From an uncultured delta proteobacterium (lineage in GTDB: Bacteria; UBA10199; GCA-002796325; 1-14-0-20-49-13): a stretch of 16,828 nucleotides of DNA. The first letter of the stretch is position 1. The number at the start of each line of letters is the position of its first letter. The DNA is taken from contig CAIPVD010000135.1 in NCBI GenBank assembly GCA_903868375.1, positions 1 through 16,828 of the forward strand, written 5' to 3'. Of this stretch, positions 6,946 through 13,632 are shown one piece after another. The notes below the pieces were generated by a model. The model was not told the DNA's origin, made no database searches, and was given only the letters and a program-made list of their open reading frames with translations. The translations under genes were made by a program, and so were the position numbers.

Positions 6946-7863
6946 TTACTGTCCCGCCATATGCTTGATGATCTCCGCCTTAGCATTGTTCATAAGCTTT
7001 AGCGTACTATCAGCAAATCCCATCGTACCCGTCATGTAATTTGCAAGCTGGTTAATATTGCTTATCGCAGCTTGCATGGTTGTCGATGAATCGGTCAAGC
7101 CCTGCTTAGCGCCGTAATATTGGCCAAGATCTTGCGAACTATTCTTCAGCGTATCAACAAGCTTATCCTGTTTCTTTGTCTCCACCATTACATCCACAGA
7201 TTGTTTCGCAACTTCTATGCCGCTCTTCGACATAAGGTACTTGGCAATGGCTACGATCAGGATACTATCATCTATATTGGCCGACTTTGCCAGGACGGCG
7301 ATCTTTTCAAATTCCTGTTTGACCTTGGAATATTGTTCTTCGCTCTGTGAGACAACGTTCTGCATGAGCATTTTATTATCTATCGTATCATAGAAATTGT
7401 TCCAGTCCTGGACAGCACTAGTAAGGCTGCTATTGCTTAGAGTGGCAGCCGCCGAAGTGGAAGTAGATGTGGACGAGGTAGAAGTAGTTGTCGCTGCAGC
7501 TGAAGTCGCCTTACCAACGGTCATGGCCTTTGAAAGGCCGTCGTTCGCCAGCTTTATATCGTCCGCGCTAAATGCGGCATTATTGTTATGCAACGGAAAC
7601 TGATCCATCTGCGGCGGGCCCACATACGCAGGCAGGGCATAATTTAAGTCTGGTTGAATGTGTTTGATCGTCAATTCGCTGTGGCTTTGCGCAACGAACT
7701 TTTCAAATTCGACGGGAGCTATAAAACCGTAATCGGTAAGCAGCTTATGCGTTTCCTGGACGTTTCCCCTGCGCAGGGCATCTGCCACAGCAGGATTGTC
7801 GAGCGGAAGGCTCCCGCTAAAGCCCGAATCGCCTGCTTTTTTACTGATAGGGTCGATTGCCAT
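6946..7863 (-). CDS. Putative T3SS-secreted protein between two TPR chaperones
   Basis: This 305-aa protein resembles no family I recognise. An N-terminal part (1-110) contains a short helical segment and a Pro-rich stretch (PAYVGPPQMDQFP). A Ser/Thr/Ala tract (about 120-140, nearly uninterrupted) acts as a flexible linker. A helical, coiled-coil-like C-terminal half follows (about 150-305; for example SEEQYSKVKQEFEKIAVLAK). There is no Sec signal, and the longest hydrophobic stretch (DDSILIVAIAKYLM, about 203-216) is short. The position between two LcrH/SycD-type chaperones in a T3SS locus suggests an exported translocator, tip protein or effector. Classical translocators have long membrane segments, which are missing here. 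Role inferred from context only. Confidence 0.72.
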   Translation of the reverse strand: MAIDPISKKAGDSGFSGSLPLDNPAVADALRRGNVQETHKLLTDYGFIAPVEFEKFVAQSHSELTIKHIQPDLNYALPAYVGPPQMDQFPLHNNNAAFSADDIKLANDGLSKAMTVGKATSAAATTTSTSSTSTSTSAAATLSNSSLTSAVQDWNNFYDTIDNKMLMQNVVSQSEEQYSKVKQEFEKIAVLAKSANIDDSILIVAIAKYLMSKSGIEVAKQSVDVMVETKKQDKLVDTLKNSSQDLGQYYGAKQGLTDSSTTMQAAISNINQLANYMTGTMGFADSTLKLMNNAKAEIIKHMAGQ

Positions 7864-7866
7864 ATA

Positions 7867-8511
7867 TTACTTTTTCTTTTTCCCCTTTTCCTTCTTAACC
7901 TCCGGCTGTTTCGGAGCAGCCGCCTTCGTTATCTGTTCTATCTGCGCCTTGCAAAGCCTTGCCCTCGTCGCCCACTTGTTCTCTTTTTTGGGGTCGAGCG
8001 CAATAGCCTTTTCAAAATCAACTAGCGCCTTGATAAAATGCTTGTGCAGCATGTATATCTCGCCACGGTTCGTAATGCTTACGATATCGTGTGGATTTAA
8101 CTTTATCGCCTCGGTATATTCGGCAACGGCTTCGCCGTAACGCTTTTGCCTTTGAAGCACTGCGCCCATCATCGAATGAAAATAGCTGTTCTTCCAATCG
8201 AGCACCGTTAGCACTTTAAAGAAACGTTCCGCTTCCTGATAGCGCCCCGTCTGGAATTGCAAGTAGCCGTATTCTACCATATCGCGGATCGTCTTCTTCG
8301 GGACATTGAACATGTCGGCCCAGGAGATCTCGCCTTTTATGAAATCAAGCACGCGCCTTGAACCAATTTCGACAAGCTCTTTGGGCGTATCTTTATATTC
8401 TTCTTCGAGCCGCTTTAAAAAAGTTCCGAGCTCTTTATCTGCCTCTTCGCGAGACATAGGTTTCGTCATGTCATCGGGTACGAACATAGGTTTGTCTTTT
8501 TTTGTCGGCAT
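7867..8511 (-). CDS. TPR chaperone of LcrH/SycD type (class II T3SS chaperone), copy 1
   Basis: This 214-aa protein has an N-terminal charged helical region (about 1-70), three TPR units (about 73-107, 108-141, 142-175; for example RYGEAVAEYTEAIKLNP and KALVDFEKAIALDP), and a very basic tail (KKEKGKKKK) that the 177-aa paralogue lacks. It matches the SycD/LcrH pattern of T3SS translocator chaperones but is longer than the usual 160-170 aa. GAGG precedes the ATG by 5-6 nt. The first 13 coding bases and 5 upstream bases, plus flanking bases, are identical to the start of the FliN-like gene at 12690. It is the first gene of a three-gene set with the 305-aa protein and the second TPR protein. Its client could be the 305-aa protein or the 391-aa protein upstream. 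Confidence 0.8.
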   Translation of the reverse strand: MPTKKDKPMFVPDDMTKPMSREEADKELGTFLKRLEEEYKDTPKELVEIGSRRVLDFIKGEISWADMFNVPKKTIRDMVEYGYLQFQTGRYQEAERFFKVLTVLDWKNSYFHSMMGAVLQRQKRYGEAVAEYTEAIKLNPHDIVSITNRGEIYMLHKHFIKALVDFEKAIALDPKKENKWATRARLCKAQIEQITKAAAPKQPEVKKEKGKKKK

Positions 8512-8544
8512 AAAAACCTCACTTTTTTCGAGCTTTATATGCCT

Positions 8545-8574
8545 AATTTATCACGCATTACCGCCTGTTTACAA
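8545..8574 (-). promoter_or_regulatory. Weak candidate sigma-70 promoter for the TPR/305-aa operon
   Basis: On the minus strand TTGTAA (8569-8574) and TAAATT (8545-8550) are 18 nt apart, each matching 4 of 6 consensus positions, and lie about 34 nt before the ATG at 8511. No GG-N10-GC sigma-54 site was found in this 154-nt gap. The gap otherwise holds the terminator at 8577-8624 and the Shine-Dalgarno sequence. Confidence 0.22.
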
Positions 8575-8576
8575 GT

Positions 8577-8624
8577 AAAAAGCCCTGGGGAGAATTCGCA
8601 TCTATTACCGTTCCCCCCCAAGGC
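8577..8624 (-). terminator. Rho-independent terminator of the 391-aa gene
   Basis: On the minus strand a G-rich arm (8613-8624) pairs imperfectly with CCCCAGGGC (8582-8590). The pairs include four consecutive G-C and a GCC/GGC foot, around a roughly 20-nt loop, and the hairpin is followed directly by TTTTT (8577-8581). It lies 42 nt past the stop of the 391-aa gene and separates that gene from the TPR/305-aa operon. Confidence 0.7.
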
Positions 8625-8665
8625 CATTTTATCAATTCTGTTCCGGCTACCTCACTATCTCACCT

Positions 8666-9841
8666 TTATCTGAACACGCTCAAGTTATCGGTTACCTTCT
8701 TGGCAGAATCTAACAAGCTCTTCGACAAATTGTTCAGCATTTCGTTTATCTGCGCAAATTCTTCCATCATACCTGTAATAAGCTTTTGCGATGTAGCAAC
8801 AACTCCTTCTTCTGATTTCACCTTTTCCAATTCCTGGGCGAACTTCGTTTGTCCCGCAGCATCGGTTCCAACGTCCAGGTTCAACAATTCTTCGGTCGCC
8901 TGGCGAGAAGTCTCCTGCAGTTCGATAAGTTTCGTACCCATCCAAACGCTCTGCAACGACTTATCCTGCCCGATAACAACGTTCAAGAAGCGGGTGAACT
9001 GATACATGGCGTTCATATCGCCCGTCATCGCCTGCTTCGCGTAGTAAAAGAAGAGCATCATTAGCTTTTGTTTCTTTTGCGAATCACTTATCGTGTCTTG
9101 CGCATCCGATATAGCGCCATCGATATAGGAAGAACTCATAAGCGCCGATAGGCTGGAGCTCGTCCCATCGGTACTAAGCCCCAGAGAATCGCTGGCAGTA
9201 CTGGCCTTTCCACCCAAGTTGGATGTATTTGCACCCGAGCCAAAGCCAGAGCCTGTGCCTGTGTTTGTACCTGTAGATTTGTTGGTGGATGTAGGATTTG
9301 ATTGCGGGGCCATATTATCTGCTTTAAAATTAGTCGACTTCGCCTCTTCTTTAATAAACTCCGCAGCAGATTTCACAAGACCCGGATCTTTATTTTTAAT
9401 ACTAGAGTCATCGTGCCAAGTTTGCAAGTTTGATGTGGCTTCTTTCAATTCCTTCGTTAGAGCTGCTTCTATTGTCTTAGCAAGTTGATAATTTGGATTC
9501 GATGCATCCATATTCTGAACCGCTTTTTGTACAGAAGTCAGATCAGCCATAATCTTTTTCGCCGTTTCTAATTCCGTTTTTACGGACGCGTCAGTAATAA
9601 GTGGTTTCCCATCGATCACCTTGTCTAATACCTCCGAAATATTTTTCCCATCAATGTCGCTCAACTTGACGCCATTTAATAGGCCCGACAAAAAATCCTT
9701 GGTCAAATTCAAATCTTGCCATTTAGTGGAGCCGTTAAGTTCTATTTGATCGCCAGCATCCAACATATTCGGGGTGGTGCCGCTATCCTGTATTTGTATT
9801 TGTTCTGTCCCATTAGCTCCTATAATTGTTATAGTTGTCAT
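8666..9841 (-). CDS. Putative T3SS-secreted protein under sigma-54 control
   Basis: This 391-aa protein is not recognised. I place the start at the ATG at 9841 because GGAGG lies 6 nt upstream; an in-frame TTG at 9853 has no such site. The N-terminal part (1-165) is hydrophilic, with a beta-like start (MTTITIIGANGTEQIQIQ) and then helices. A Ser/Thr/Gly/Asn-rich linker (about 168-240, for example GTNTGTGSGFGSG) follows. The C-terminal part (about 245-391) is helical with heptad-like spacing and contains LMMLFFYYAKQAM (260-272), the most hydrophobic stretch. There is no Sec signal or true membrane helix. The layout (N-domain, low-complexity linker, helical C-domain) resembles that of the 305-aa protein. 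Its own sigma-54 promoter and terminator in a T3SS locus suggest an abundant exported protein such as a tip, filament, translocator or effector. Role inferred. Confidence 0.75.
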   Translation of the reverse strand: MTTITIIGANGTEQIQIQDSGTTPNMLDAGDQIELNGSTKWQDLNLTKDFLSGLLNGVKLSDIDGKNISEVLDKVIDGKPLITDASVKTELETAKKIMADLTSVQKAVQNMDASNPNYQLAKTIEAALTKELKEATSNLQTWHDDSSIKNKDPGLVKSAAEFIKEEAKSTNFKADNMAPQSNPTSTNKSTGTNTGTGSGFGSGANTSNLGGKASTASDSLGLSTDGTSSSLSALMSSSYIDGAISDAQDTISDSQKKQKLMMLFFYYAKQAMTGDMNAMYQFTRFLNVVIGQDKSLQSVWMGTKLIELQETSRQATEELLNLDVGTDAAGQTKFAQELEKVKSEEGVVATSQKLITGMMEEFAQINEMLNNLSKSLLDSAKKVTDNLSVFR

Positions 9842-9910
9842 ACGTTCCTCCAAATCGCCCTGCTTTAGGGCTTGTTAATTTACGCCACACTTCCTACCGA
9901 CCAATACTAT

Positions 9911-9926
9911 AGCAAGGCATGTGCCA
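9911..9926 (-). promoter_or_regulatory. Sigma-54 promoter (-24/-12) of the 391-aa secreted-protein gene
   Basis: The minus strand reads TGGCAC-ATGCC-TTGCT. The TGGCAC half is a perfect consensus, and GG and GC are exactly 10 nt apart. Transcription would start near 9900, giving a leader of about 60 nt before the ATG at 9841. The leader includes a small GCCCT/AGGGC hairpin (9857-9871) 5-6 nt upstream of the GGAGG ribosome site. This is the clearest regulatory site in the window and fits control by the sigma-54 activator at 4960-6402. Confidence 0.85.
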
Positions 9927-9930
9927 AAAT

Positions 9931-10034
9931 AGTTTATAGTTTATAGTTGATAGTTGATAGTAAAAACCATTGATATTTCATATTGTTAGCGTGATAGGGT
10001 CTTTGCTACAAACTATCAACTATTAACTATCAAC
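9931..10034. repeat. Inverted array of 7-mer repeats next to the sigma-54 promoter
   Basis: The left arm (9931-9961) is a run of ATAGTTT/ATAGTTG heptamers (four units and part of a fifth). The right arm (10011-10034) holds the complementary units (CTATCAA, CTATTAA, CTATCAA), so the arms can pair imperfectly around a roughly 50-nt AT-rich spacer. The array lies between the end of sctT and the -24 element at 9921-9926. It could be an activator-binding region, a terminator or anti-terminator structure for the sctT transcript, or a dispersed intergenic repeat. Confidence 0.75.
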
Positions 10035-10085
10035 TGTCTTTCCGGCGACAACTCACCCCATCTTATACGTATTAAACCCCACCGT

Positions 10086-10919
10086 TTATTCCACCGGAAC
10101 CGCGCCACGGATAAGGTCTATTAGATGCCCCATTTGGGCGGAAGATTCCAAGGTATAGTGTTCCATCTGCCCGACTATCAAAGTTATCGCCCAAAACAGC
10201 GCAAGAACTCCCAAGTAACCCTTAACGTTAAAACCTAGTTCCCACACGTTTATCTGCGGCGCAATTCTGTTCGCAACTCCCAAGATAATGTCGGCTATGA
10301 GTATCGTGATAATAACGGGCGCGGCTATCTGCACTGAAAGCACAAGTATCTGCGCCGTTAGCTTCATGAAAAAATCCATGAGAGGCAAAAGCCCCGGATC
10401 GATATTTGGAAACTCAAAGAGCGGCAAGATCTGGTAGCTTCCAAATACCGCGTTCAGAAAAAGATCGTGCCCGCCGATCGATAGAAATATAACGATGGAG
10501 AGCTGAAAAAGAAACATGCCCGACAACGAACTTTGTGTTCCAAGTTCCGGTATCAACAAACGAGCGATGGACATGCCGCGCTGCGAATCGATCATCTGCC
10601 CCGCCGCTTCGAACCCATAGAATATCAGCCCGGCTCCAAAACCTATAAGCATGCCGATGAAAGCCTCTTTTAAATAGAGCGCGGCAAGTACGATCATATC
10701 CTCGGTAATTGGCGGATGTTCCGCCCTAATAAGATATTTATAAGCGAACGCGGCCATTACCATAGAAGCGCCGATGCGCACCGTTTTCGGCACCGTTTTG
10801 CCGAAAAGGAACGGAATGATCGTCATGATAGTCAGCAGCCTTACCCAAATAAGGGAAGCGAAGATAAGCGTAAACGTGAAGTTCACGTTTATGCCAAGCT
10901 TTCGCATCATTTCTTCCAT
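10086..10919 (-). CDS. sctT: T3SS export apparatus protein SctT (FliR/YscT family)
   Basis: This 277-aa protein has about six hydrophobic helices. It shows SctT/FliR hallmarks: LKEAFIGMLIGFGAGLIFYGFEAAGQMIDSQRG spread over about residues 87-119, SIGGHDLFL, and ADIILGVANRIAPQINVWELGF near the C-terminus. With SctR and SctS it forms the helical export gate of the T3SS in the inner membrane. Length is normal for the family. It starts 1 nt after the sctS stop, so translation is coupled. SctU, which usually comes next in this operon, does not follow: the region downstream is the 7-mer array and the sigma-54 promoter. Confidence 0.95.
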   Translation of the reverse strand: MEEMMRKLGINVNFTFTLIFASLIWVRLLTIMTIIPFLFGKTVPKTVRIGASMVMAAFAYKYLIRAEHPPITEDMIVLAALYLKEAFIGMLIGFGAGLIFYGFEAAGQMIDSQRGMSIARLLIPELGTQSSLSGMFLFQLSIVIFLSIGGHDLFLNAVFGSYQILPLFEFPNIDPGLLPLMDFFMKLTAQILVLSVQIAAPVIITILIADIILGVANRIAPQINVWELGFNVKGYLGVLALFWAITLIVGQMEHYTLESSAQMGHLIDLIRGAVPVE

Positions 10920-10920
10920 A

Positions 10921-11184
10921 TTATCTTATGTAATTTGCGAACTGGTCGAGTATCGACGATGTGAAGGCAATGAGCTGGCCGACCATCCATTGGCCGGCGA
11001 ACGCCATTGTCACGACAACAGCTACAAGCTTTGGAACAAAGGTCAGCGTCTGCTCCTGTATCTGCGTGGTCGCTTGCAGTATCGAGATGACGAGGCCCAC
11101 CAGCATCGCAACCAGCACCGGAGGCGCCGTGAGTATCAGCGACAGAAATAGAGCCTGCTTAGATAGTCCTACAAAATATTCCAT
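10921..11184 (-). CDS. sctS: T3SS export apparatus protein SctS (FliQ/YscS family)
   Basis: This 87-aa protein has two hydrophobic hairpin helices (about 12-36 and 48-72) joined by the signature TTQIQEQTLTFVPKLVAV. SALFLSLILTAPPVL-like wording near the N-terminus (KQALFLSLILTAPPVLVAML) matches non-flagellar SctS better than FliQ. It is part of the export gate with SctR and SctT. Its ATG overlaps the sctR stop by one base (TAATG). Confidence 0.95.
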   Translation of the reverse strand: MEYFVGLSKQALFLSLILTAPPVLVAMLVGLVISILQATTQIQEQTLTFVPKLVAVVVTMAFAGQWMVGQLIAFTSSILDQFANYIR

Positions 11185-11969
11185 TACAAATAACCCATTA
11201 TCAAACCCTTAGCTATCATGTGCCAGCCATCGACTAGCACGAAAAGTAGCAGCTTGAAAGGAAGCGATATTGTGATCGGCGATATCTGGAACATGCCGAG
11301 CGAAAGTAAAATGTTGGCGATAACGATATCGATTATTAAGAACGGCAGGAATATAACGAAACCTATCTGAAACGCGCGCGTAAGTTCGCTTATACAGAAA
11401 GCGGGTATTATGTTCACGAAATCCCTGTCGGTTATCTTCGCCCTGTCTTCGTCGTTTCGCGCCAGCTTTTGCGCCAGGTTGAAGAATAGGGCTTTTTCCT
11501 GCGGATGAACGTGTTTAAGCAAGAAATCTCTTACCGGCTCTTTGCCAACTTCGACCGCCTTAACCATAAGCTCGACGCTCGCCTGTGAAAGAAGAGGCTG
11601 GTTCGTCCCCTGATTAATGATGGCGCCGGCGGCACGGTAAACGTCGTAACCGACCGGCATCATAACGTAGATAGTAAGGATAAGCGCTAGCCCCGTGACA
11701 ACAACGTTGGGGGGAACCTGCTGCGTGCCAAGCGCGTTTCGAACGAGCGACAGAACGACGGCGATCTTAACGAAAGACGTCGCCATCATCACAACGAACG
11801 GGACCATCGCAAGCCCCGTAAGTGCGATGAGCATTATAAGCGGCCTGGAAATCCCCTGGCCCTGAACATCTCTTCCAAAAGGAGCGGCCATTACCTGCGC
11901 GCTGGTGCAAATTCCCAAAACGCCCGCCAAAAGAGAGATGCAAAGCCACCTGATCTTTCGATTTTTCAT
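11184..11969 (-). CDS. sctR: T3SS export apparatus protein SctR (FliP/YscR family)
   Basis: This 261-aa protein begins with a cleavable-looking signal sequence (MKNRKIRWLCISLLAGVLG, then AQVMA-AP near residue 29), as in FliP. The core motif SFVKIAVVLSLVRNALGTQQ followed by VPPN is the standard SctR/FliP signature, and the VRNALGTQQVPPN form is typical of non-flagellar SctR. Further helices contain YVMMPVGYDVY, FLIIDIVIANILLSLGM and LLLFVLVDGWHMI. It is the pentameric core of the inner-membrane export gate. Its ATG overlaps the stop of the FliO-like gene by 4 nt (ATGA). Confidence 0.96.
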   Translation of the reverse strand: MKNRKIRWLCISLLAGVLGICTSAQVMAAPFGRDVQGQGISRPLIMLIALTGLAMVPFVVMMATSFVKIAVVLSLVRNALGTQQVPPNVVVTGLALILTIYVMMPVGYDVYRAAGAIINQGTNQPLLSQASVELMVKAVEVGKEPVRDFLLKHVHPQEKALFFNLAQKLARNDEDRAKITDRDFVNIIPAFCISELTRAFQIGFVIFLPFLIIDIVIANILLSLGMFQISPITISLPFKLLLFVLVDGWHMIAKGLIMGYL

Positions 11970-12292
11970 TCTTTTTCTTCGACGTCGGCTATTTTATTAA
12001 TTCCGCCATCGGTTCCGCCGAGCAATATACACTTATCCGCGACCTTTACCAAGTACAAATATTGCTTAGGAGCTAGCGACACGCGAGAGATAATTTTTAT
12101 TTTGTCCTGCGAAGCGAACCTGTTCGCAAGCGACAGTTTAGGGACAAGATATTTAAGGACTAGCAGAGCCGCAACACAGCAAACGACCAGGGCCGCTATC
12201 ATCTTCACGAACAAAAAAGTGAAATCGATAGCGCTCGTACGCGTCGCCATTTCCGTTGGGATCGCCGCCACTTCTAAAAGGGTCATGAACAT
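11966..12292 (-). CDS. FliO-like export apparatus assembly protein
   Basis: This 108-aa protein has a short N-terminal segment, one membrane helix (about 27-46, LFVKMIAALVVCCVAALLVL), and then a cytoplasmic beta-rich domain with KIKIISRVSLAPKQYLYLVKV and a GG turn (LLGGTDGGI). This is the FliO pattern: a single helix followed by the RxxLxPKxxLxxVxV-type segment. In flagella FliO helps the FliP (SctR) ring to assemble, and the gene lies directly before sctR, where fliO lies before fliP. FliO is generally treated as a flagellar component, so its presence here is unusual. Start is the ATG at 12292, overlapping the previous stop (TAATG); a second in-frame ATG at 12286 is possible. Confidence 0.83.
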   Translation of the reverse strand: MFMTLLEVAAIPTEMATRTSAIDFTFLFVKMIAALVVCCVAALLVLKYLVPKLSLANRFASQDKIKIISRVSLAPKQYLYLVKVADKCILLGGTDGGINKIADVEEKE

Positions 12293-12690
12293 TATCTCAC
12301 CATCTTGACTATTCTAACGCCAAGCTTTCCGTCGATATCGACGAGCTCGCCTTTGGCTACCATCTTGCCGCCTGCCACCAGATCGATAGTTTCGTTCACG
12401 GGCCTAGCCAAGTCTATCACCTGCCCCATCTTCATATTGATAAGTTCTTTCATCGAGATCGTCTTCTTCCCCATTACCGCAACGACCTGAACAGGCACGT
12501 CGGCGGTCATCCGAGACGCCTCGCGAGCCACCTCATCGAACTCTTCAACGGGTTCTTCTTCGGCCACCTCTTCTTCGGCCGAGGCTTCTTCGCCTAGCGG
12601 AGCTTCGACATCTTCTTCTGCCAATTCATCGTCTTTAAATTCTTCGTCATCTAATTCCGGTTCGTTCAATTCAACTTTTTTTGTCGGCAT
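12292..12690 (-). CDS. FliN/SctQ-C-like SpoA protein of the cytoplasmic ring
   Basis: This 132-aa protein has a strongly acidic N-terminal half (about 5-60, dominated by Glu and Asp) and one SpoA domain (about 64-132): VPVQVVAVMGKKTISMKEL, then G-x-VIDLARPVNETIDL, then a KGELVDIDGKLGVRI end. In flagella this is FliN. In plant-pathogen T3SS the same role is played by HrcQB, and in others by an internally translated C-terminal SctQ. It should form the sorting platform/C-ring with the upstream SctQ. GGAG lies 6 nt before the ATG, and 21 bases around the start are identical to those of the TPR gene at 8511. There are 18 nt between it and sctQ. Confidence 0.88.
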   Translation of the reverse strand: MPTKKVELNEPELDDEEFKDDELAEEDVEAPLGEEASAEEEVAEEEPVEEFDEVAREASRMTADVPVQVVAVMGKKTISMKELINMKMGQVIDLARPVNETIDLVAGGKMVAKGELVDIDGKLGVRIVKMVR

Positions 12691-12708
12691 AAAAATCTCC
12701 TAAAATTA

Positions 12709-13629
12709 TCAAGCACCAACTATCGTGCACTTCAAAATATCTTTTTCCATTGCTACCGCCGCTCTAAGGCTTCCTTCGTCGCCCTTTCCAACTCGAAGGT
12801 CGATCTCTCCTTCCGGGCGGCCGCCTTTCAGCATAAGGCCCGTGTCGTCGAAGATGACCACATCGCCCGCCTCTAACATTATAATATCGTTCGATGTGAC
12901 CGTCGCCCGCCCCGCATCTGCCCAGATCGTTGTCCTTACGTAATCGTATTTGCCGATCTTCGACATGAAGTAGCTGCTTTCAAATTCATTTTCCTTGCCG
13001 GTTACCGCCGGCAGCTTATTAAGCAGCGAACCCGGGAAAATGACCTTAACAAAACCTGAAAGCTCGCCGATGCCCACCTTAAATGTAAGGGCAGCTGCGG
13101 TTTCTTGTTTGCCAGAAAGTTTTTCTATGTCGCGCGGAGAGAAAACGAACTTTTCGAATCTGAAATGAAGCCGGCTTGCCTCGCCGCATGTTTTCCAGAC
13201 CTGCGCCAAGAGCTGCATGATGAGATATTGCAAGACACCGGATTCAGTTTCCGAAAGCGGCCTGTTCTCTACGGCGACATCTCCCTGCGCAGAAGCAGCG
13301 CCGCCAAGCAGCCTGTCGATCAAAAGAAAACCCAAATTATTATCGATATGAACGACCACCTTTGCCTGCGAAGGCTCAAGGCCTAGCACGGCAAGTATGG
13401 CGGTGTCGGGTAGATAGCTAACGAACGATGCGTAAGGTTCGCTTGTCACCGCATCGAGATAATAGAACGACTTCTCGCCCAAATGTTTCATTAAAGTTTT
13501 ACGAAGTTCAAGCGAAAGTTTATCGCGCGCACTCGTCGCAGGTATAAGCTCCTGCAAGGCATCCGTTAGGCGAATTTCTTCTTCGGTGACCTTCTTTATA
13601 TTGCCAATATTGTAAGGTTTAATAGCCAT
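12709..13629 (-). CDS. sctQ: T3SS sorting-platform protein SctQ (FliM-like)
   Basis: This 306-aa protein has an N-terminal helical region (1-45), then a FliM-like middle domain (about 50-215) with VVVHIDNNLGFLLIDRLLGG (residues 91-110) and a C-terminal SpoA-like domain (about 230-306, ATVTSNDIIMLEAGDVVIFDD). The IDRLLGG motif is typical of FliM. The FliM N-terminal CheY-binding motif (LSQ-x-EIDAL) is absent, arguing against a motor-switch role and for a secretion sorting platform. SctQ docks the SctK/L/N complex below the export gate. It starts 3 nt after the sctP stop. Confidence 0.87.
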   Translation of the reverse strand: MAIKPYNIGNIKKVTEEEIRLTDALQELIPATSARDKLSLELRKTLMKHLGEKSFYYLDAVTSEPYASFVSYLPDTAILAVLGLEPSQAKVVVHIDNNLGFLLIDRLLGGAASAQGDVAVENRPLSETESGVLQYLIMQLLAQVWKTCGEASRLHFRFEKFVFSPRDIEKLSGKQETAAALTFKVGIGELSGFVKVIFPGSLLNKLPAVTGKENEFESSYFMSKIGKYDYVRTTIWADAGRATVTSNDIIMLEAGDVVIFDDTGLMLKGGRPEGEIDLRVGKGDEGSLRAAVAMEKDILKCTIVGA

Positions 13630-13632
13630 TGC

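Noticed and set aside
7772..7787. Minus-strand TGGCAG-N5-CTGCG with GG-N10-GC spacing, sigma-54-like
   Set aside because: It lies inside the coding region of the 305-aa gene, has the less usual CTGCG half, and there is no gene boundary nearby that needs a promoter.
9931..10034. CRISPR array
   Set aside because: The units are 7 nt, contiguous and inverted, with no 25-40 nt repeats, spacers or cas genes.
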